Shown in pieces: positions 57,897-64,000 of a stretch of DNA of 64,000 nucleotides. Below the pieces are notes generated by a model. It was not told the DNA's origin and ran no database searches. It saw only the letters and a program-made list of their open reading frames with translations. This DNA comes from DATCHW01 sp963806045 (lineage in GTDB: Bacteria; Bacteroidota; Ignavibacteria; Tepidaquicellales; Tepidaquicellaceae). Made by a program: the position numbers and the translations under genes. Positions within the stretch are counted from its first letter, which is position 1. Each line of letters starts with the position of its first letter. The DNA is taken from contig CAWDWP010000001.1 of the NCBI GenBank assembly GCA_963806045.1, positions 868,001-932,000 on the forward strand, written 5' to 3'.

Positions 57897-58436
57897 ATGG
57901 AAAACAGCAATAAATCCGTTCAAAAAAAATCTACAGATGCTGGAATATTAAACCAGAGCCAAACTCGGAGGGAGTTTTTTAAAACTGCAGCCAAGATTAC
58001 AATACCTACATTTGCATTTCTAAGTCTCGGTTCACTTGGGAGGGAATTATTTGCATTTGATAAAAACTCAAAAACCGGTGCTCCTTTAGATTGCAAGAAA
58101 AGCTGTACAGGTTTCTGTGATGCAGATTGTGCGGGAGGATGTGCACAAGATTGTGATAATGCCTGTTCTGCCCATTGTGAAGGTTCCTGTGAAAGTGCCT
58201 GCACCGGTCAATGTGAAGGTTTAAGCGGAAAATCCTCAGTAAAATCAGAGCAATCTGAGAAATCTATGAAATCTGAAGAAACAAGTTGTGATTGTACGGG
58301 ATGCACCGGAAGTTGTACGGGTCCTTGCAAAGGTGATTGTTTTTCAACTTGTACAGATAGGTGTGTAAAAAATTGTCATAACATGTGCCAGGGAGAAAAT
58401 GCAAGGAGTCCTTCTGCTTGTTCACTCAGAGGTTGA
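57897..58436 (+). CDS. CXXX-repeat precursor protein with twin-arginine leader
   Basis: Probable substrate of the adjacent maturases, 179 residues with 22 Cys. Residues 22-53 form a Tat-type signal (QTRREFFK, then the hydrophobic stretch ITIPTFAFLSLG). Block 1 has 11 Cys at positions 66 to 106, every fourth residue exactly. A Ser/Lys/Glu linker (107-130) follows. Block 2 has Cys 131 and 133, then eight Cys from 136 to 164, again every fourth residue; one more is at 175. Residues between are small or acidic (KKS, TGF, DAD, AGG). It starts at ATG with AAGGAGG upstream. Radical-SAM modified CXXX peptides are known as a class; a leader of this kind suggests export after folding and modification in the cytoplasm. 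Confidence 0.9.
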   Translation: MENSNKSVQKKSTDAGILNQSQTRREFFKTAAKITIPTFAFLSLGSLGRELFAFDKNSKTGAPLDCKKSCTGFCDADCAGGCAQDCDNACSAHCEGSCESACTGQCEGLSGKSSVKSEQSEKSMKSEETSCDCTGCTGSCTGPCKGDCFSTCTDRCVKNCHNMCQGENARSPSACSLRG

Positions 58437-58482
58437 AATCTGTTTTAAACCGAAAATATTAAAATTCTTCTTAAATTAAATT

Positions 58483-59674
58483 TTGATCGATTTAACTTTT
58501 CCTCTAAAAGATAAAAAATACAATTTCAAAACCCGGAATGAAGCCTGGAAGGGCGGAATAGCAAAAAATGTTACTTTTATAATAACTGAAGATTGCCAGT
58601 TCGCCTGCAGATATTGTTACCTGACACATAAAAACCGAAAAGGTAAAATGAGTTTTGATATTGCCCAAAAAACTCTGGACTATTTATTTTCAAACAGAGA
58701 TGTTTTTCCCGATGACGCAATTATATTCGAGTTTATCGGCGGAGAACCGCTTCTCGAAATAGATCTGATGGATAAAATCGCAGATTACACAAAAATTAAA
58801 TTATTTGAAGCCGGGCATCCATGGTTTAACAACTACAGATTCAGTTTTGCTACAAATGGAATACTGTATTCAAATAAAAAAGTTCAAAAGTTTATTGAAA
58901 AAAATTTCAATCACCTGAGTTTAGGAATTTCAATTGACGGAACAAAAAGAAAACATGACCTCCAAAGAATATATCGCGATGGAACGGGAACGTATGATGA
59001 TGTGATAAAAAATATTCCTCACGTTGGCTTGAACAATTCCCCGGTGGTGCCACTAAAATTACCTGTTCCTCTGATGACCTTCCGTTTATATTAAGGAAAG
59101 CGTTTTACATTTGTATGAAATAGGTATTAAAAATGTTGATATTAATGTTGTTTTTGAAGATGTATGGAAAGAAGGAGATGATGAAATTCTGGAAGAGCAA
59201 TTAACGGAACTCGCTGACAGCATCATTGATAATAAACTTTACGAAAATAATGTTTGTTCTTTTTTTTCCAATAATATCGGAGAACCTGTGAGGGAAGATA
59301 AAACCTGGTGCGGGTCGGGCAGGATGCTTGCAGTTGATTTCCGGGGGAATTTTTATCCCTGCATTCGGTTCACTCCGTTTTCATTAAATAAAAAGGAAGC
59401 TGTTGTTATCGGTAATTGTTTCACCGGGATAGACAGAAACAAATTAAGACCTTTTCTTACTTTAACTAAATCTTCTCAAAGTTCTGATAAATGCCTCGAA
59501 TGCGATGTTGCATCCGGTTGTGCCTGGTGTGTTGGTTTTAACTATGATAATGCAGATACAAATACAATTTATGAAAGAGCAATTCATATTTGTAAAATGC
59601 ATAAAGCAAGAGTAAGAGCAAATAATTATTACTGGAATAAACTTGATAAAGAACTGGGACTATTAAAAATATGA
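58483..59674 (+). CDS. Radical SAM/SPASM peptide maturase, CXXX-repeat target type (two frameshifts)
   Basis: Predicted to modify the Cys-rich precursor encoded 46 bases upstream. The [4Fe-4S] radical SAM motif is CQFACRYC near residue 37, followed by FEFIGGEPLLE and LGISIDGTKRKHDLQR. The C-terminal SPASM-like region has CGSGRMLAVDFRGNFYPC and KCLECDVASGCAWC, binding auxiliary clusters. The literal reading stops at 59094. One missing base near 59018 and another near 59092 restore WLEQFPGGATKITC and LHLYEIGIKNVDIN; corrected length about 397. It starts at a TTG. The last four bases overlap the next gene (ATGA). Confidence 0.87.
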
Positions 59675-60803
59675 TAAGTTATCTGATATTACCTGTATCA
59701 AAGAATTCAAAATCGTTCTGTTACTACGAATCATACAGAAAACAAAATCAGTAAAAAAGAAATTATAGATTTTAATTTGTTAAAAGAAGCCGTATTGTTT
59801 GCGGTTAAGAACAAATGTGGATTAAATGTGCTATATGGAGACGAACCTTTGCCTGCAAAATATGAAATGGAACTTGAAAAAATCAAGCATATGAAGTTTT
59901 TACCTTTGAAATTAAGAAAGTATTATCCAAATGGCATTTATATCATCGAAGAATCTGATTTAGAATTTGCAAAAAAAATAAAGAAAAATAACGAACTAAA
60001 TCTAATATTAAGATTAAAGAAAAATAAACTTCCTGAGCTTTCGGAAATATTTATCTCGCTGTTATGGAAATTCAAGAGATTAAATTTAATTTTTACTGAC
60101 ATATTTGATTTCACTGAAAATGATTTTACTGAATATAAAAAACAACTTGAAATAATAGGAGATAGTGTATATAAATTATTCCGAAATCAGAATAATATCG
60201 AAGTGAATTTTCTTACTGACAGACTTTTTTCTGCAAAATATGAACAATTGTGACGCAGGGATTAAACATTTAACTATTGCTCCTGACGGAAAATTCTATT
60301 TGTGTCCGGGGTTTTATTATGATGATAATAACAATGCTCTTGGTGATTTAGAAAATGATTATATTATTAAAAATGAAAACTTGCTTCAGCTTAAAAATGC
60401 TCCTCTTTGCAGTAATTGTGATTCATGGCATTGTAAAAGATGTTATTATCTGAATCAGAAAATGACACTCGAAATAAACACTCCGTCTTCACAACAATGC
60501 ATAATATCTCATATTGAAAGAAATCAATCCCGTAAAATTTCTGATAAATTGAGAAAGAAATCTAAATTTCATAAAAATTTAGTTCCGATTCCTGAACTTG
60601 ATTATTCTGACCCTTATGAAATATTGAATATAGTTTCAGGATTACCGGAGGATGAAAAAATCGATACAATCTCAGAATTACTCTCAAAACCTCTTGAAAA
60701 ATTAACAACCCGGGAATTGTTAATGTGTTTATATCAAGTTGATAAGGGATCTTTAATTAAATTAAAAAATCATTTAAATATTATATATGACGGTGAAAAA
60801 TAA
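59671..60803 (+). CDS. CXXX-repeat peptide maturase-like protein, SPASM-type Cys cluster (two frameshifts)
   Basis: The reconstructed protein of about 376 residues begins MISYLILPVSKNSKSFCYYE, coupled to the radical SAM gene by an ATGA overlap. It lacks a CxxxCxxC motif. Its C-terminal half carries a SPASM-like cluster: IAPDGKFYLCPGFYY, then CSNCDSWHCKRCYYLN and a last Cys in QQCIISH. The layout matches what I recall as the CXXX repeat peptide maturase family, a partner of the true radical SAM enzyme. Frame breaks near 59738 and 60250 (each one base too many) split it into three readings. Tail region is helical and Lys-rich. Confidence 0.78.
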
Positions 60804-61089
60804 AAATCTGGTTGGGAAAGTTACACCTGAGGAAAAAGAAGAGATGAAAGAATTATTTGAACGAAAAAACGGATTAATTGAATTAACAAAATCTCTTGCT
60901 GACTCAAATCAAAAATCTTTTATTAACGGTCCTTTTTACGATAAACTGATAAAAGATATGGGGGAAACATCAACCCGCTTTCAGAAATGGTGGGATGATA
61001 AAAGTAAAAAATATAAATGGAACGCGAAAGAAGGGCACAGCTGGCATATAGATTTTGAAACCTGTGAAATATTTATAACAAAAAATTAG
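60787..61089 (+). CDS. Small CXXX-system accessory (modification system) protein
   Basis: A 100-residue protein overlapping the previous gene by 17 bases, so translation is coupled. GKVTPEEKEEMKELFERKNGL, FYDKLIKDMGETSTRFQKWWDDKSKKYKW and HSWHIDFETCEIFI are visible. The charged helix plus Trp-rich C-terminus matches what I recall as the CXXX repeat peptide modification system protein. It might act as a chaperone or recognition factor for the precursor. Its stop codon lies in the right-hand direct repeat. Confidence 0.8.
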   Translation: MTVKNKNLVGKVTPEEKEEMKELFERKNGLIELTKSLADSNQKSFINGPFYDKLIKDMGETSTRFQKWWDDKSKKYKWNAKEGHSWHIDFETCEIFITKN

Positions 61090-61102
61090 CACTTTTTCAA
61101 AA
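61086..61102 (+). repeat. Direct repeat, possible right attachment site
   Basis: TTAGCACTTTTTCAAAA, matching the sequence at 57720 with one T fewer. It begins at the stop codon of the last CXXX-system gene; GGGCACTTTAGGG follows at 61116. Confidence 0.45.
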
Positions 61103-61334
61103 AATGGGGTACAAAAGGGCACTTTAGGGAAAACAAAAAACGCTGAAAACCCCAGTATTTATGCATATTTGCACCATCGATCGACTCTTTCATAGTTACG
61201 TTTTGCAGATTTGCGGTGGTCGGTCTTTTTAGCACAAATGTTCATTCAGAGAACTGAACTATCTATAACTACAAAGCTGTCTGCGGATCATGTAACCCCG
61301 CCTATTGCAATATGCTGTTATTCGCTGCTTTTAC
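61090..61334. other. Junction region without supported gene
   Basis: Composition shifts from AT-rich to more GC-rich here. No protein of either strand is convincing. It separates the peptide system from the minus-strand accessory genes. Confidence 0.5.
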
Positions 61335-61787
61335 TTATTTGTTACCGAGTTGTTCCGCCAAACCGATTAGAAGTCCTTCGGTTCCACGAATGTAGCAGAG
61401 CCGATACGAGTCCTCGTACTGAACCACTTCGCCAACGAGCTGAGCACCATACTTAGTGAGTCTGGATACCATTTCGTCAATGTCTTCAACGGTGAACATG
61501 ACGCGTAGATAACCGAGGGCGTTTACAGGAGCAGTCCGGTGATCTGATATAGTAGGTGGGGTGAGAAATCGCGAAAGTTCAAGTCGGCTGTGGCCATCTG
61601 GGGTAACCATCATAGCAATCTCTACGCACTGAGAACCCAGTCCGGTTACGCGACCAGCCCATTCACCTTCGACAGTGGCTCGCCCTTCGAGCTTCAAGCC
61701 AATCTCCTCGAAGAAAGAGATTGCGTCATCAAGGGATTCTACAACGATGCCGACATTGTCCATTCTTAGTAATTTGTTTTTTGCCAT
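61335..61787 (-). CDS. VOC family protein (glyoxalase/dioxygenase fold)
   Basis: A 150-residue vicinal oxygen chelate protein: RMDNVGIVVESLDDAISFFEEIGL, HSRLELSRFL and GYLRVMFTVEDIDEMVSRL form the paired beta-alpha units, with His/Glu positions suited to metal binding. Base composition is richer in G and C than most of the window, a sign of transfer. AAGGAGATAAAACT precedes the ATG. Reaction unknown (glyoxalase, dioxygenase or resistance-type). Confidence 0.88.
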   Translation of the reverse strand: MAKNKLLRMDNVGIVVESLDDAISFFEEIGLKLEGRATVEGEWAGRVTGLGSQCVEIAMMVTPDGHSRLELSRFLTPPTISDHRTAPVNALGYLRVMFTVEDIDEMVSRLTKYGAQLVGEVVQYEDSYRLCYIRGTEGLLIGLAEQLGNK

Positions 61788-61866
61788 AGTTTTATCTCCT
61801 TATTAAGTTTCCTTCTATGCGTCTCTATTGTCATAAAGTTGCGCTGTTAGCGGTTCGTTGTTATTG

Positions 61867-62433
61867 TCAGTCCACTGTATAATTCAGTTCAGTTACCCCG
61901 CAAGTAAATTGCCGGGTAGTCAATAGGTTTAGTTTTATTTTATCTTTGATGTCTGCAAACAATGGAATTCCCCGTCCAAGAATAATTGGATTAACAAATA
62001 GCCAGTAGCCGTCAATTAAGTTCAGTTGAATAAGTGAATGTGTTGCTGTCGGGCTGCCAAAAAGCAAGATGTCTTTACCTGCTTGTTGTTTTATTTCATT
62101 TATTCTGTCCGAAAGGTTGTCGCTAATAATTTTTGTGTTAGTCAAACCCGCGTCTTTTATTGTTTTTGATAAAACAACTTTGTGAACTTTCTTATACCAC
62201 TTTGAATGTTCAATGTCGTGCCTGGTGGCTGTCGGCTTGTCTCCTGCAGTAGGCCAGTAATTTTCCATCATCTGATAAGTTACTCGTCCATATAATGCAG
62301 TGTCGCCTTCGCTTATCCGCTTACCTACATAATCAAAAATTTCTTCATCAACTTTAATCCAGTCCATTTCTCCGTTCAGTCCTGCAACAAAACCGTCAAG
62401 CGATATGTGCATAAATGAAATTATTTTTCTCAT
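61867..62433 (-). CDS. Dihydrofolate reductase / RibD C-terminal family protein
   Basis: A 188-residue reductase-fold protein: MRKIISFMHISLDGFVAGLNGEMDW, then TALYGRVTYQMMENYWP, KVVLSKTIKD, ILLFGSPTATHSLIQLNLIDGYWLFVNPIILGRGIPLF. This is the YyaP/RibD-C group, which binds NAD(P)H; the substrate is not known and it is not the essential FolA. It stands alone between two non-coding gaps. Confidence 0.9.
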   Translation of the reverse strand: MRKIISFMHISLDGFVAGLNGEMDWIKVDEEIFDYVGKRISEGDTALYGRVTYQMMENYWPTAGDKPTATRHDIEHSKWYKKVHKVVLSKTIKDAGLTNTKIISDNLSDRINEIKQQAGKDILLFGSPTATHSLIQLNLIDGYWLFVNPIILGRGIPLFADIKDKIKLNLLTTRQFTCGVTELNYTVD

Positions 62434-62528
62434 ATAGTTCTATTTTTTATTGTTGTTTATGGTTTGTTACGGTCTTTTACAATGACCGCTAACGTTTGTA
62501 TTGTAGCAATAAATATTGCCGTTATTTT

Positions 62529-62909
62529 TCACATAGGTTCCCACAATTCAATTTTATTTCCTTCAATATCTAAAATATGAACAAACTTTCCGTAATCATA
62601 CGTCTCAATTTTGTCCACGATAGTTACGTTTTCCTTTTTTAATTCTTCAACCAAAGCTTCTAAATTATCTACTCTGTAGTTAATCATAAATTCTTTTGTT
62701 GAAGGGTCAAAATATTTTGTGTTTTCCGGAAAAGGATTCCACACTGTAAGTCCCTTTTTTGTGCTGTCATCATTTTCCCGCCATTCAAAGTTTGTTCCGT
62801 ATGGACTTGTGTCAAACCCAAGATGAGTTTTATACCATTCGTTAATTGCTTTTGGGTCTTTGCATTTGAAAAAAATGCCGCCGATGCCTGTTACTTTTTT
62901 CATGCTCAT
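62529..62909 (-). CDS. VOC family protein
   Basis: A 126-residue VOC protein: IGGIFFKCKDPKAINEWYKTHLGF, then MINYRVDNLEALVEELKKENV and FVHILDIEGNKIELWEP with the C-terminal metal Glu. Such small proteins serve as glyoxalase-like or resistance enzymes, but the substrate is not evident. ATG start preceded by an AT-rich leader without a strong Shine-Dalgarno. Confidence 0.9.
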   Translation of the reverse strand: MSMKKVTGIGGIFFKCKDPKAINEWYKTHLGFDTSPYGTNFEWRENDDSTKKGLTVWNPFPENTKYFDPSTKEFMINYRVDNLEALVEELKKENVTIVDKIETYDYGKFVHILDIEGNKIELWEPM

Positions 62910-63231
62910 TGTAGTTTTATTTTGTTGTGATGTTATAATTGTCTTAAATGCGAAACCAAAGCTAAAATGATATCGCAGTTATCAGGATTATTAAAGTTGC
63001 TTTTTTCATTTCTTGTATAAAGTTATATTTTTCGTTTTCAAATACCTGAATTTACTAAAGCTCATATTTGACTGTTATTCATTTTTTTAGCCCTATTGAC
63101 ATTTTATATGCCAATGCTGCATCGGGAAGCGGCGTCAGAGAATCTACTAAAATATTGTAAGTCCCTTTTTCCAAAAGTTCGTCAGCCCTGCTTTTGCCAG
63201 ACCGATGTCAGGCATCCGTTGTTTTTTGTGA
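62910..63231. other. Intergenic region without supported gene
   Basis: About 320 bases. One minus-strand reading runs through 63147-63467, but it is only the out-of-frame tail of the following VOC gene. Nothing else is recognised. Confidence 0.5.
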
Positions 63232-63671
63232 TTACTTTTGTCCGTTATATTTTGGGTCAAAGTCCACCATCCATTCAATACCATATTTATCTCTAAACAT
63301 ACCAAAGTAGGAACCCCAGGGACTGTCGCCAATAGGCATTTCAATATTTCCGCCTGCCGAAAGTCCGTTAAATAATTTGTCTGCTTCTTCACGACTTTCT
63401 GCACTAATAGATATTTTAGACCTGTTTTCGTTTTCATTTGCTTGTCCCAAAAATTCCGGAACGTCATTGCGCCATTAAAATACTTTTGCCGATAGGCAAA
63501 GCGATGTGCATTATTTTATTTGCTTCATTTCTGAGATACCGGAAATTCGGGGCCTGATAAATCTTTGAAACGCATAACTTTTGTGAACTCTCCGCCAAAT
63601 ACTGATTTGTAAAATGTAAATGCTTCTTCGGCATTTCCGTTGAAGTTAATGTGAGGATTGATAATTGCCAT
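63232..63671 (-). CDS. PhnB-like VOC protein (frameshifted)
   Basis: Reconstructed protein of about 146 residues. It starts MAIINPHINFNGNAEEAFTFY (ATG complementary to 63669-63671), then SVFGGEFTKVMRFKDL. After frame changes near 63527 and 63475 it continues HIALPIGK, then LGQANENENRSKISISAESREEADKLF and SPWGSYFGMFRDKYGIEWMVDF. This is the PhnB / 3-demethylubiquinone-methyltransferase-like group of VOC proteins. As written it cannot be translated whole; either sequencing errors or decay. Confidence 0.8.
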
Positions 63672-63692
63672 AATTTTTATATTTTTAGATTT

Positions 63693-64000
63693 TTAAATGG
63701 TGTTGTTTCTTAAAATTTTATCCAAAGTCTTTCCTTTTGCTAATTCATCTACCAGCTTGTCTAAATATCTTACCTGTTGAGTCAATGGATTTTCGATTTC
63801 TTCTATACGATAGCCGCAGATAACACCGGTAATGAGTTGGGCTTTAGGGTTTAATTTAGCATTTTGAAAGAATTTTTCAAAAGTTACTTTTTCATCAATG
63901 TGTGATTGAAGCTTTTTCTCATCATAACCAGTCAGCCATTCAATTACCTTATGCAGCTCTTTTTCAGTTCTGCCTTTCTTCACTACTTTTGCAAGATAAT
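63693..64000 (-). CDS. DUF2200 family protein, N-terminus beyond window
   Basis: The visible part reads VVKKGRTEKELHKVIEWLTGYDEKKL, then FEKFFQNAKLNPKAQLITGVICGYRIEEI and RYLDKLVDELAKGKTLDKILR, the signature of DUF2200. In-frame codons continue upstream of the GTG at 63983 (YLAK) to the window edge, and the family has about 15 more residues there, so the gene is cut by the edge. Function unknown; often found among accessory genes. Confidence 0.9.
   Translation of the reverse strand, partial: YLAKVVKKGRTEKELHKVIEWLTGYDEKKLQSHIDEKVTFEKFFQNAKLNPKAQLITGVICGYRIEEIENPLTQQVRYLDKLVDELAKGKTLDKILRNNTI

Noticed and set aside
57897..58436. Cys-rich protein as a metallothionein or ferredoxin
   Set aside because: Exact four-residue Cys spacing, a Tat-type leader and adjacent radical SAM genes fit a maturation substrate better; metal binding after modification is not excluded.
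61211..61456. Plus-strand 81-residue reading
   Set aside because: It overlaps the end of the minus-strand VOC gene and has no domain or ribosome site.
62481..62520. Integron attC site
   Set aside because: CGCTAACG and CCGTTA can pair, but the element is short, the stem is poor, and no integrase is present; kept only as a speculative finding for the whole block.
63147..63467. Separate 106-residue minus-strand gene
   Set aside because: It is the wrong frame over the 3' half of the PhnB-like VOC gene, whose motifs are in the other frame.

Overview
This 64 kb window looks like part of a chromosome from an Ignavibacteria-like member of the Bacteroidota/Chlorobi lineage. Several secreted proteins end in the YPNPFNP-type C-terminal sorting domain used by type IX secretion. 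KdsA implies a lipopolysaccharide outer membrane. BshB1 and a YtxJ-type bacilliredoxin point to bacillithiol. The DNA is AT-rich, and many genes start with TTG or GTG and lack a strong Shine-Dalgarno sequence. The lineage call is inference from these traits; no 16S gene is present.

Layout. 0-5 kb: a HIT hydrolase and two tandem secreted kelch proteins that share their promoter region, N-terminal module and terminator. 5-9.4 kb: a housekeeping run (bshB1, a PolB-like exonuclease, ybaB, recR, a methyltransferase, two envelope proteins). 9.4-14 kb, minus strand: an L,D-transpeptidase, then an operon of a YggS protein, a DivIVA protein, purine nucleoside phosphorylase, a degenerate paralogue of it, and ytxJ. 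14-26 kb: a RodZ-like protein, ligA, trmH, kdsA, a membrane-bound spermidine-synthase-like protein and two phosphofructokinases of different phosphoryl-donor type. 25.8-26.9 kb: a decayed REP-associated transposase flanked by palindromic and tandem repeats. 27-37 kb: an amino-acid permease, a LamG/P-domain secreted protein, transaldolase, gcvT, comB and ftsK. 37-39 kb: two toxin-antitoxin modules (PIN type and RES/Xre type). 40.9-47 kb: three tandem M1-family metallopeptidases with sorting domains. 47-57 kb, minus strand: a nitrilase-family hydrolase, a PDZ/7TM/GAF/PP2C phosphatase and two uvrA genes. 57.6 kb: tRNA-Glu(UUC).

The most distinctive locus is 57.9-61.1 kb, just after the tRNA. It encodes a 179-residue precursor with two arrays of strictly spaced C-x-x-x repeats behind a twin-arginine-type leader, a radical-SAM/SPASM maturase, a second Cys-rich maturase-like protein without the radical-SAM motif, and a small accessory protein. 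This looks like a ribosomally made, post-translationally modified peptide system of the CXXX-repeat type. It is bracketed by short direct repeats and followed by a block of unrelated small accessory enzymes (VOC, DHFR/RibD-like, DUF2200), so the region is probably a genomic island.

Single-base frameshifts break about a dozen genes, including normally essential ones (ligA) and highly conserved ones (uvrA). Each can be repaired by adding or removing one base, often in a homopolymer. Residual sequencing or assembly error is the simplest explanation, although some accessory genes may truly be decaying. Broken genes are reported over their full reconstructed span.
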